NCBI RefSeq assembly: GCF_002843605.1
Contig: NZ_CP025263.1
Location: forward strand, 5,299,501 to 5,363,500
Reading direction: 5' to 3'
DNA from: Pseudomonas sp. S09G 359
GTDB lineage: Bacteria > Pseudomonadota > Gammaproteobacteria > Pseudomonadales > Pseudomonadaceae
Length of the DNA stretch: 64,000 nt
Part shown: positions 16,998 to 24,708 of the stretch, one piece after another
How the letters are laid out: each line of letters begins with the position of its first letter
Numbering within the stretch: the stretch's first letter is position 1
Position numbers and translations under genes: made by a program
Notes under the pieces: generated by a model
Seen by the model: the letters and a program-made list of their open reading frames with translations, nothing else
The model's database searches: none
Told to the model about the DNA's origin: nothing

Positions 16998-18317
16998 TTA
17001 TTGCAACTGCAACGTCGAATTGAACTGACTGATCGCATCCACCACATGCCGTGACCCTTCCTGGATCTCCAGGATCACCTGCCCCGCCTCATTCGCCAGC
17101 TCCACCCCAAGCCCCGTGCGGCTCAAGCTCGACTGCATACTGGATACCGCACTCAGGGACAGGTCGTGGTTCTTGCGCACCACTTCGACAATTTCCACCG
17201 TCGCCTGGCTGGTGCGTGCGGCGAGGCTACGTACCTCATCGGCCACCACGGCAAACCCGCGCCCGTGCTCACCGGCCCGCGCCGCTTCAATCGCTGCGTT
17301 GAGCGCGAGCATATTGGTCTGTTCGGCGATGCTGCGAATGGTCTGCACGATGGCGCCGATGATGTCGGACTGCTTGCTCACCGCGTCGATACTCACCGCC
17401 GCCGCGTTCAGGTCGTGGGAAATTTCTTCGATGATCTGCACGGTTTGCTGCACCACCTCCGAGCCCTTTCGCGCGCAGGCGTCGTTTTGTACCGAGGTGG
17501 CGTGGGCCGAGTCGGCAGCGGTGCGCAGGGTACTGACCTGGTCGGTAATGTCGCTGGCGAACTTCACCACTTTGTACAGACGCCCACTGGCGTCGAAGAT
17601 CGGGTTGTAGGACGCCTCCAGGAACAGCGTCTTGCCGTATTTGTTTTTGCGTTCAAAGCGGTGCGAGTGGTATTCGCCACGGTTGAGCGAGGCCCAGAAC
17701 GCCTTGTAGGCCGGCGACTCCACTTCGCTGCGGTGGCAGAACATGCTGTGGTGCTGGCCGACGATTTCATCCAGCGAATACCCCACGGTTTTCAGGAAGT
17801 TTTCGTTGGCGTTGAGGATCTGCCCTTGGGGGGTGAACTCGATTACCGCCATGGAGCGGCTGATGGCGTCGATCAGGCTCTGGTTTTCGTGTTCGTGGTG
17901 GACCCGCGCGGAAATGTCCGACGCTACTTTGATCACGCTCTGCACGTGGTTGTCACTGTCCAGCACCGGCATGTAGCTGGCTTCAAGCCACACTTCCTGG
18001 CCATGCTTGTTCAGGCGCATAAAGGTGCCACTCAGGGCTTCGCCGCGTGCCAGGTCGCGCCAGAGCTTGGCGTAGGCGTCGGTATGGGTGTAGGCCTCGT
18101 CGCAGAAAATACGGTGATGTTTGCCGCAAATATCCTCGAGCGTATAACCCATGGCTTTGCAGAAGTTGTCGTTGGCATTGAGGATCACACCGTCGCGGTC
18201 GAACTCGATCATCGCCATGGAACGGCTGATGGCGGCGAGTTTGGCGTTGGATTCGGTGAGGGCACAAGAGAAACGCTGGATTTCAAGCAAGTCGGATTTG
18301 TGGTGGAGATTGAACAT
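16998..18317 (-). CDS. Soluble PAS-PAS-methyl-accepting chemotaxis protein (BdlA-like)
   Basis: This 439-residue protein has no membrane helix. Two PAS/PAC domains occupy ~25-135 and ~150-255 and are near duplicates: [22 protein letters not shown] and KHHRIFC against [22 protein letters not shown] and QHHSMFC. The MCP signalling hairpin follows with [20 protein letters not shown]. This is the architecture of BdlA, the biofilm-dispersion regulator of P. aeruginosa. The start is at 18317, with AAGGGTGA upstream. No che genes are adjacent. Several paralogues of this type exist in Pseudomonas, so orthology is not assured. Confidence 0.87.
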   Translation of the reverse strand: MFNLHHKSDLLEIQRFSCALTESNAKLAAISRSMAMIEFDRDGVILNANDNFCKAMGYTLEDICGKHHRIFCDEAYTHTDAYAKLWRDLARGEALSGTFMRLNKHGQEVWLEASYMPVLDSDNHVQSVIKVASDISARVHHEHENQSLIDAISRSMAVIEFTPQGQILNANENFLKTVGYSLDEIVGQHHSMFCHRSEVESPAYKAFWASLNRGEYHSHRFERKNKYGKTLFLEASYNPIFDASGRLYKVVKFASDITDQVSTLRTAADSAHATSVQNDACARKGSEVVQQTVQIIEEISHDLNAAAVSIDAVSKQSDIIGAIVQTIRSIAEQTNMLALNAAIEAARAGEHGRGFAVVADEVRSLAARTSQATVEIVEVVRKNHDLSLSAVSSMQSSLSRTGLGVELANEAGQVILEIQEGSRHVVDAISQFNSTLQLQ

Positions 18318-18484
18318 GGTCAGATCACCCTTGATTCCCGGCGCCTGGAAGGCGCATTCCATTCCGTTGTTGGATACTGCTGGCAAACCTTCTTGGGGAA
18401 ATAACCATCCGAATCGCTTTATATGCCAAGCGTCATCAACGGTTCTGAGTGAGCATAGACAGGGCTAGACGCTATGCAAGGCCA

Positions 18485-19354
18485 CTAGTCAGCCAGCATT
18501 TTTAACAATGCGCTGGTGGCGGCAGAGGGCGCACGAGTGGGCGAGCCGACCAAGGCAAATTCGCGGTGCAGCGGCACCGTCAGCGGCATCACGCGCAGGC
18601 CCTTGCGCTGCGCTGGCAAGGCCAATTGCGGCACCAGCGCCACGCCGACACCTTCACGCACCAGGCTGTAGGCGCTGCTCCACTCGCGTACTTCCACGCG
18701 GATATCACGCAAAGTGAGCCCCGCAGCGGCCGCCAGGCTGCGGGCGTTGGCGGTGCAACCACCGGTGGCGAGCACGAAGGGTTGCTCGAGCAATTCCCCC
18801 AGCGACACGCTGGCATCGGCCGCGCGTTGCGCGAGCGGGTGATCGACCGGCAGCACCGCCTGCCACAGGTCGCGGCCCAATACCGTGGCCATGCGCTCGG
18901 GCTTGGGGTTGAGCACTACGCCCAGGTCGACCAGGTCGGCGTCGAGCAGGGTGAGCACTTCGTTGTCGGTGACATCCAGGGTGGTGACTTCGATTCCCGG
19001 ATAAAGCTGAGCGAAGCGCTGCAACACCGGCGTCAGAAACATCGCCAGCACCATCGGGAAACTGGCTATGCGAATCGTCCCACGCAGCATCGGGCGGGCT
19101 TCGTCCACAGTGCTGCGAATTGTCTGTAAAGCCCCAAGCATTACCCGCGCCTGCTCGATCACACTCAACCCCAGGGCGGTGGGAGAGGTCTTACGCGGTT
19201 CACGGGTGAACAACTGCGCGCCCAAGGTGGCCTCCATGCCGGCCATGGCTTGGCTGGCGGCGGATTGGGTCATGCCCACGCGCTCGGCGGCCGCGGTGAT
19301 GCTGCCGTGATCGGCCACGGCCACCAGCAGGCGCCAGTGCATCAGGTTCATCAT
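18485..19354 (-). CDS. LysR-family transcriptional regulator
   Basis: This 289-residue LTTR has an HTH at residues ~18-40 (ITAAAERVGMTQSAASQAM) and an effector domain from LRGTIRIASFPMVLAMFL. SAYSLVREGVGVALVPQLAL is the usual C-terminal signature. Two adjacent ATGs at 19354 and 19351 compete, with AAGGA 11 bases upstream. It is divergent from the beta-class GST gene at 19451 across a 96-bp gap and probably controls it. The inducer is unknown. Confidence 0.9.
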   Translation of the reverse strand: MMNLMHWRLLVAVADHGSITAAAERVGMTQSAASQAMAGMEATLGAQLFTREPRKTSPTALGLSVIEQARVMLGALQTIRSTVDEARPMLRGTIRIASFPMVLAMFLTPVLQRFAQLYPGIEVTTLDVTDNEVLTLLDADLVDLGVVLNPKPERMATVLGRDLWQAVLPVDHPLAQRAADASVSLGELLEQPFVLATGGCTANARSLAAAAGLTLRDIRVEVREWSSAYSLVREGVGVALVPQLALPAQRKGLRVMPLTVPLHREFALVGSPTRAPSAATSALLKMLAD

Positions 19355-19450
19355 GACAGTAGCTGTCCTTATGGCGGGGGTCTGAACGTTTAATTTTACC
19401 CACGGTGCCATGCCCGTGAGACTGGCGCAAATCCCACGGAGTCGCCCTTG

Positions 19451-20053
19451 ATGAAACTGTATTACTTCCCCCACGCCTGCTCCCTCGCCCCCCACATCGT
19501 GCTGCGCGAATTGGCGCTGCCGTTCGAGTTGGTGCGGGTCGATAACCAGACCAAGACCACCGCCGATGGCGAAGATTTCCTGCCACTCAACCCCAAGGGC
19601 TATGTAGCGGCGCTGCAACTGGACGACGGCCAGGTGCTGACCGAATCCAGCGCGATCCTGCAATACCTGGCCGACCTGAAACCCACAGCAAACCTGGCGC
19701 CGGCCAATGGTAGCTGGGAGCGCGTGCGCCTGCAGGAGTGGCTGAACTTTATCGCCACCGAAGTGCATGGCGGGCTGGCGGTGTTTTTCAACAGCGCGAT
19801 CCAGGGCGAGCTGAAAGCCTCGTTCCTGGCCAAGCTGTTCAAACGGTTTGCGCTGCTGGTGCAAACCCTGGAGCGCCAGGACTACCTGCTGGACACCGGG
19901 TATTCGGTGGCGGATGCCTACCTGTTTGTGGTGCTGCGCTGGGCGGCGTTTCACGCGATTGATCTGCACGACTGGCCAGCGCTGGAGGCGTTTCAGCAAC
20001 GCATCGGCGAGCGGCAGGCGGTGATTGCAGCGCTGGCGGCCGAGAATCCATGA
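19451..20053 (+). CDS. Glutathione S-transferase, beta class (GstA-like)
   Basis: This 200-residue GST closely follows the bacterial beta-class pattern: MKLYYFPHACSLAPHIVLRE with the catalytic Cys10, NPKGYVAALQLDDGQVLTES (cis-Pro replaced by Ala after Val), AILQYLADL, and the helical end YSVADAYLFVVLRWA. It probably conjugates or reduces electrophiles with glutathione. Its 3' end overlaps the convergent lyase-family gene by 61 bp. A TTG lies one codon before the chosen ATG. Confidence 0.88.
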   Translation: MKLYYFPHACSLAPHIVLRELALPFELVRVDNQTKTTADGEDFLPLNPKGYVAALQLDDGQVLTESSAILQYLADLKPTANLAPANGSWERVRLQEWLNFIATEVHGGLAVFFNSAIQGELKASFLAKLFKRFALLVQTLERQDYLLDTGYSVADAYLFVVLRWAAFHAIDLHDWPALEAFQQRIGERQAVIAALAAENP

Positions 20054-21423
20054 CTTGAGATAAAAGCGCTCAAGGCCAACACATCCACCGACCCCGAGCG
20101 ATCCTGATCCAGATACGCCACCTGGCTGCGCACGGCGGCGTGGATCTGCCCGGTGCCCTGCCCCAGTTGCAACGCACCACGCAGGTCCACTGCTTGCGCG
20201 GCGACGATCAGTTCGATACTGGCCAGCCACAGCACCCGCTCGGTCAAGCGGCGGGTCTTGTCGACCACGGCCAGGGCTTGGCCGGCATAGTCTTCGACGC
20301 GATCGGCCACCGGCACGCTCACCGCCGGCAGCGGGTTGGCCAGGTGGCCGATCTCCGCGACCAACGCCGCGCTGGTGCGCTGCAACGCAGCCATCCCCAC
20401 GTGCCCCGGTTGGGTGATCAAAAAACGCGGCAGGTCACTGGACTCAGGCGAGAGCAATTTGGCCATGCGTTCGGCACTGCACGCGGCCAGCCGATTCAGC
20501 GCCAGGCCCAAGCCTTCGGCGGCCAGCGCCAAGTGCGTGCTGTCGAAATTGGCCGTGGCCAGCACCATTGCCGCTTCGCTGATCAGCGCCGGGTTGTCTG
20601 CGCCACTGCGCAACTCCAACTCGATCAACCCCTGCATTTGGTCCAACGCCTGTTGCGTCGCGCCCTGTACCACCGCGGCACAGCGAAAGCTCAAGGGGTC
20701 TTGCAGGCGGCGTGGGTGATCCACCAGTTCACCGCCCGCCAGCAACTGCAACAAGGCCGCCGATTGCTCGGCCTGCCCCGGCGCCGGCCGCAGGCGTGAG
20801 GCCCACGGCTGGAACGGGCTGAGGTTGGCGCGGTAGCCCTCGCACGACAAGGCCAGCGCCGCCAGCATGGCGTGCAGTGCCTGCTGTGCCTCGAACACCA
20901 GCAACGCACCCAGCCCGACACTCGCCGCATTCGCCGACACCAGCGCCAGGCCATCCTTGCCGGTGAGCGGCACGTTCAGGGCCAGGCTCAGGTGCGCCAG
21001 CGGCGCCAGGTCGCTTGCACCCAACGAGCCCAGTAGCGGCACCTCGGGCTCCACGCCACTATTAAGCAACGCCAGCAATGCGTCTGCCGCCGTCGGTGAA
21101 ATTCCCGAGCGGCCCTGAGCCAACCCGGCCAGGCGCGCCGCGGTGATCGCGCGCAATTCCTGGCGATTGGCCAGGCGCCCAACCCCGACTGCCCGCCCCA
21201 GAGGAATGTTCGCTTGCACCGGCGCCACCGGCGTATCCACCGCCGCACCGAGGCCGGTGGTCACGCCATAGATCGGCGTGCCTGCGGCCGCGAGTTTCAG
21301 CAGCAGGCGGTGGCCGTCGTCGATGTGTTGGCGGGCCTTGGCGGTGAAATCCGCCGGCGCCTCTTGCCGGGCAATCGTCAGCAAATCCGCCAGTGTCAGG
21401 CCTTCGGGATCAAGGTGGATCAT
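19993..21423 (-). CDS. HAL/PAL-family lyase homologue with altered MIO triad
   Basis: This 476-residue protein resembles histidine/phenylalanine ammonia-lyases along its whole length: YGVTTGLG (Tyr52), GSLGASDLAPLAH, QDPLSFRC (Arg), NFDSTHLALAAE and VEDYAG. Normal enzymes form the MIO electrophile from Ala-Ser-Gly in GASGDLAP. Here the Gly codon is absent, leaving Ala136-Ser137-Asp138 (21010-21018). The Asn of the usual LLNGTQ is also replaced (LVSANA, Ser163). Catalytic Tyr, Arg and Glu appear kept. It may be a lyase with changed chemistry or a non-MIO protein. It is coupled by ATGA overlap to the ornithine-cyclodeaminase-family gene and ends inside the convergent GST gene. It is last in the TonB/FecIR locus. 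Confidence 0.82.
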   Translation of the reverse strand: MIHLDPEGLTLADLLTIARQEAPADFTAKARQHIDDGHRLLLKLAAAGTPIYGVTTGLGAAVDTPVAPVQANIPLGRAVGVGRLANRQELRAITAARLAGLAQGRSGISPTAADALLALLNSGVEPEVPLLGSLGASDLAPLAHLSLALNVPLTGKDGLALVSANAASVGLGALLVFEAQQALHAMLAALALSCEGYRANLSPFQPWASRLRPAPGQAEQSAALLQLLAGGELVDHPRRLQDPLSFRCAAVVQGATQQALDQMQGLIELELRSGADNPALISEAAMVLATANFDSTHLALAAEGLGLALNRLAACSAERMAKLLSPESSDLPRFLITQPGHVGMAALQRTSAALVAEIGHLANPLPAVSVPVADRVEDYAGQALAVVDKTRRLTERVLWLASIELIVAAQAVDLRGALQLGQGTGQIHAAVRSQVAYLDQDRSGSVDVLALSAFISSHGFSAASAAITACRSPMRC

Positions 21424-22424
21424 GCCCAGCGCAGCCGCTGGCCAAGCCCCAGGCGCTTGGCTTTTTCCAACAGCGCGTGCCCCAGGGCGATATCGCTGAG
21501 GCTGAGGCCACGGTGCCAGAACAGGATGGTTTCCTCGGGGGTTTCGCGGCCGGGTTTCAACCCCGCGACGATCTGCCCCAGCTCGGCGTGCAGGCTCTCG
21601 GCACTGAGTTTCCCGGCCTCCACATGGGCGCGCAATGCGCCAAACAGGCCGCCTTTGCACTGGCCCCAGTCGTCCACCACCGACTTGCTCATGATGTCGG
21701 TGAGCGACAACTCCACCGCACTCATGGTGCCGTAGGGCACCACAAAGGCACCGGGTTTGATCCACTCGGTGCGCAGCAACGGTTCGGGCTGGTCCAGGCG
21801 CGAGGCCTCGACCACGATATCGGCGCCGCGCACGGTGGATTCCCAATCTTCGGTGACAATCACCGGTTTGCCGAGGTCCTGGCGCAGGCGTTCGGCGAAG
21901 GCTTCGCGGCTTTCACTGCGCCGCGAATGCACGCGGATTTCCTCGAAGTCGAACAGATGGTCCAGCAGCCGTACATTCCAGTACGCCGTGCCGCGCGCGC
22001 CGATGTGCGCGAGCACTTTGCTGTCGGGGCGGGCCAGGTATTTGGCACCGATGGCAGTGATGGCGCCGGTGCGCATGTCCGTGATCGCCGAGGCATCGAG
22101 GATGGCTTTTGGAATGCCGGTGGCCGGGTCCAGCAGGTTGAGAATCGCCAGTTCCGACGGCAGGCCCTTGCGGTAGTTGTCGACAAAATCGCCCACCACC
22201 TTGACCCCGGCGTAACCGATGTCGCCGCCCAGTACGCCACGCAGCACGTTGAAGTGGCCGTTGATATCACCGCCGGGAATCAGGTGGGTGCGTGGTTCGA
22301 TCACCGCCTCGCCCCGGCCCTGGATCGCCAGGCTGGCTTCGATGGCGGTGAGGATTTCATCGTTGCTGAGGGCCAGTTCGTCGATGTCGAGGCCGTTGAG
22401 AAAGTCGATGTAGATCGGTTGCAT
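21420..22424 (-). CDS. Ornithine cyclodeaminase / mu-crystallin family protein
   Basis: This 334-residue protein has RTHLIPGGDINGHFNVLRG and VKVVGDFVDNYRKGLPSELAILNLLDPATG, then DASAITDMRTGAITAIGAKYLAR. The Rossmann motif is HIGARGTA (usually GAGxQA), and PYGTMSAVELSLTDIM follows. Members cyclise ornithine to proline, reduce cyclic imino acids, or act on amino acids in metallophore and ectoine pathways. A longer frame runs into the upstream REP; ATG 22424 is the sensible start. It overlaps the lyase-family gene by 4 bp, so the two probably act in sequence on one amino compound. Confidence 0.85.
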   Translation of the reverse strand: MQPIYIDFLNGLDIDELALSNDEILTAIEASLAIQGRGEAVIEPRTHLIPGGDINGHFNVLRGVLGGDIGYAGVKVVGDFVDNYRKGLPSELAILNLLDPATGIPKAILDASAITDMRTGAITAIGAKYLARPDSKVLAHIGARGTAYWNVRLLDHLFDFEEIRVHSRRSESREAFAERLRQDLGKPVIVTEDWESTVRGADIVVEASRLDQPEPLLRTEWIKPGAFVVPYGTMSAVELSLTDIMSKSVVDDWGQCKGGLFGALRAHVEAGKLSAESLHAELGQIVAGLKPGRETPEETILFWHRGLSLSDIALGHALLEKAKRLGLGQRLRWA

Positions 22425-22458
22425 GGTCTGCTCACTGATTAAAGTCGGATGGATACTT

Positions 22459-22590
22459 GTGGCGAGCGGGCTTGTCGCACCGCCGCGCTGGAGGTGTGCC
22501 GGCGGGTTTTGGGGCTGCTTCGCAGCCCAACGCGGCGGTGCGACGATTCGACAAGCCCGCTCGCCACATAAAGGCCCGCTCACCACAGGT
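22459..22590. repeat. Class C REP pair with duplicated tail
   Basis: GTGGCGAGCGGGCTTG at 22459 and CAAGCCCGCTCGCCAC ending at 22567 are inverted around GGGGCTGCTTCGCAGCCC. A further tail copy, GGCCCGCTCACCACAGGTG, follows at about 22573-22591. Both inner arms contain a GTCGCACCGCC / GGCGGTGCGAC pair not found in the 936 element. It lies between the cyclodeaminase-family gene and the binding-protein gene, inside a co-directional run. Confidence 0.85.
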
Positions 22591-22607
22591 GTTTGTGCGA
22601 GGTTCGG

Positions 22608-23534
22608 TTACTGGGGTTTGAACACAACCTGCTGCACATCGACCTTTTTCGGGATCAGGCCGTTGGCAAAAAACAGGTCGGCGGTACGCTGCTGGGTGGC
22701 GATGTCGGCGGCTTGCAGCGGGCGGATCGGCACGGACGAGCGGTGTTCGAAGTAGCTTTTGACCACCGCCGGTTGCAGGCCCAGGGTCTTGGCCATCAGC
22801 GCAATGCTCGCGTCCGGCTGGTCCAGGGACAGGCGTTGGGCCTTGGCGAGGGTCTGGATAATGCTGGCGATGGCCTGCGGGTGTTGTTTGATAAAGGCGC
22901 TGCTGGCGACGAAGAACGTGCCCGCCGGGTTGAGCCCCTGGCCATCGCCGAGCACGCGCGCAGAGCCATCGACCACGGCGGCCGAGTAGTACGGGTCCCA
23001 CACAACCCAGGCGTCGACTTTGCCTTGCTCGAAGGCGGCACGCCCATCGGACGGCGACAGGTACACCACGTCCACGTCCTTCCACTGCAAGCCCGCACGC
23101 AACAGGCTCTTGAGGAACAGGTTATGGGCGCTGGAGCCCTTGAGCAGCGCCACGCGCTTGCCCTTGAGTTCAGCCACGCTCTGCACGCTGCTGGCTTTGG
23201 GCACCAGCACCGCTTCGGACTTGCCCTCGTTGGGCTCGACGGCGAAGTACTGCAACTCGATGCCCGCCGCCTGGGCAAAGATCGGCGGGATGTCGCCGAT
23301 ATTGCCGATGTCCAGGCTGCCGGCGTTGAGCGCTTCGATCAGCGGCGGGCCGCCGAGGAACTCGACCCACTGCACCTGGGTGCCGGGCAACGCGTCCTCG
23401 AACAATTTGTGCTCACGGGCCAGCACCATGCTCACCGAGCTTTTCTGGTAGCCGATGCGCAAGGTGGCAGGTTCGGCCGCCAGGGTTTGCCCGGCGACCA
23501 GTGAAAGCACAGCAGCCGCAAGTATCCTCAACAT
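22608..23534 (-). CDS. ABC-transporter substrate-binding protein, SsuA/TauA-like
   Basis: This 308-residue periplasmic protein has a signal peptide (MLRILAAAVLSLVAGQTLAAE). The NMT1/SsuA fold follows: LRIGYQKSSVSMVLARE, VQWVEFLGGPPLIEALNAGSLDIGNIGDIPPIFA, KRVALLKGSSAHNLFLKSLL, VDAWVVWDPYYSA. Relatives bind aliphatic sulfonates or taurine, but no ATPase or permease gene is nearby. The start ATG shares one base with the stop of the preceding gene (TGATG), so the two binding-protein genes form one operon. Real ligand unknown. Confidence 0.87.
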   Translation of the reverse strand: MLRILAAAVLSLVAGQTLAAEPATLRIGYQKSSVSMVLAREHKLFEDALPGTQVQWVEFLGGPPLIEALNAGSLDIGNIGDIPPIFAQAAGIELQYFAVEPNEGKSEAVLVPKASSVQSVAELKGKRVALLKGSSAHNLFLKSLLRAGLQWKDVDVVYLSPSDGRAAFEQGKVDAWVVWDPYYSAAVVDGSARVLGDGQGLNPAGTFFVASSAFIKQHPQAIASIIQTLAKAQRLSLDQPDASIALMAKTLGLQPAVVKSYFEHRSSVPIRPLQAADIATQQRTADLFFANGLIPKKVDVQQVVFKPQ

Positions 23535-24547
23535 CACAGCGCCCCCTGGATCTTGCTCGCCACATCCGCCGGCACCCACTGCTGCCAGACTTGCGGGTGC
23601 TGCTTGAGGAAGGCCTCGGCCACTTGGCGTGGCGGCGTGCGTTTCTCGCTCATGTCGCCGAGGATGGCGTTGAGCAGGTCAATCGGCAGGTCGACTTTTT
23701 CAAACACGCTGACCAGTTGCGGGTACTGCGCCTTGAACGGCGCGGACACCCCAATCGCCAGGCGCGCGGGCATCGAGCGGGTGCCGATCGGGTTGGGGTT
23801 TTTCGCGTCGGAGAGGGTTTTCCAGGCCTCGGCGTTGAACGGCGGCTCTTCCAGTTTGATCAGCTTGAAACGCCCCAGCAGCGGGGTCGGCGACCAGTAG
23901 TAGAACAGCACCGGTTTGCCACGACGGATCGACGACGCCACCTCGGCATCGAGTGCCGCGCCGGAGCCGGTGCGGAAGTTGACGAAACTGTCGGTGAGCT
24001 TGTAGGCCTTGAGTTTCTGGCTGTTGACGATCTCCGAGGTCCAGCCGGTAGGGCTGTTGAGGAAGCGCCCGCGAGTCGGGTCTTCGGGGTCGCGGAACAC
24101 GTCTTTGTAGCGGGCCAGGTCGGCCACCGACTTGAGGTCCGGCGCCAGGGGCTTGATGCCGCGTGCGGCGTCGCCCTTGATCACGTATTCGGGCACCCAC
24201 CAGCCTTCAGTGGCGCCCTTGACCGTGTCGCCCAGGCCCGACACTTTGCCTTCGCTTTCAGCCTTGACCCACGCCGGACTGCGCCCGGCCCATTCTTCGC
24301 CGATCACTTGGATATCGTCCTTGGCCAGCGCGGCCTCCAGGCTCACGGTGCTACCGGGCAAGGTGTCGGTGGGCAGGCCGTAGCCCTTCTCGACGATCAG
24401 GCGCAGCACCTCGGTAATCAGGCTGCCGCTTTCCCAGGTGATGTCGCCGAAGTGGATGGGTTTGACGGTTTCGGCGGCTTGTGTGGGCTGGGTCAATACA
24501 GCTAATGCCAACAGTGAACCACCTAGTAGGTTTTTGATTGTTTTCAT
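23534..24547 (-). CDS. Substrate-binding protein, glycine-betaine type (OpuAC domain)
   Basis: This 337-residue periplasmic protein has a signal peptide ending at TQAAE, then an OpuAC domain: IHFGDITWESGSLITEVLRLIVEKGYGL, VIGEEWAGRSPAWVKA, GWWVPEYVIKGD, GRFLNSPTGWTSEI, FYYWSPTPLLGRFKLIKLEEP. The Trp and Tyr residues (GWW, FYYWSP) are consistent with an aromatic cage for quaternary amines. It lacks partner permease and ATPase genes here. It lies 160 bp after the TonB receptor, separated by a REPIN, and is followed at once by the SsuA-like gene. Confidence 0.87.
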   Translation of the reverse strand: MKTIKNLLGGSLLALAVLTQPTQAAETVKPIHFGDITWESGSLITEVLRLIVEKGYGLPTDTLPGSTVSLEAALAKDDIQVIGEEWAGRSPAWVKAESEGKVSGLGDTVKGATEGWWVPEYVIKGDAARGIKPLAPDLKSVADLARYKDVFRDPEDPTRGRFLNSPTGWTSEIVNSQKLKAYKLTDSFVNFRTGSGAALDAEVASSIRRGKPVLFYYWSPTPLLGRFKLIKLEEPPFNAEAWKTLSDAKNPNPIGTRSMPARLAIGVSAPFKAQYPQLVSVFEKVDLPIDLLNAILGDMSEKRTPPRQVAEAFLKQHPQVWQQWVPADVASKIQGAL

Positions 24548-24593
24548 GCAGAGCCTCGTGGTGAATCAATTTCAAAAACACAGAAAATCCAGG

Positions 24594-24680
24594 GTGGGAG
24601 GGGGCTTGCCCCCGATAGCAGTGTGTCAGTCACTTATTTTTCAACTGACCCACCGTCATCGGGGGCAAGCCCCCTCCCAC
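24594..24680. repeat. Class A REPIN
   Basis: GTGGGAGGGGGCTTGCCCCC at 24594 is inverted against the copy ending at 24680. The centre is GTGTGTCAGTCAC...CTGACCCACCG. It lies between the TonB-receptor stop and the OpuAC-type gene start in a run of same-direction genes, so it could lower read-through. Confidence 0.93.
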
Positions 24681-24708
24681 ATTTGATCTGCGCGGTATTC
24701 AAGATTGG

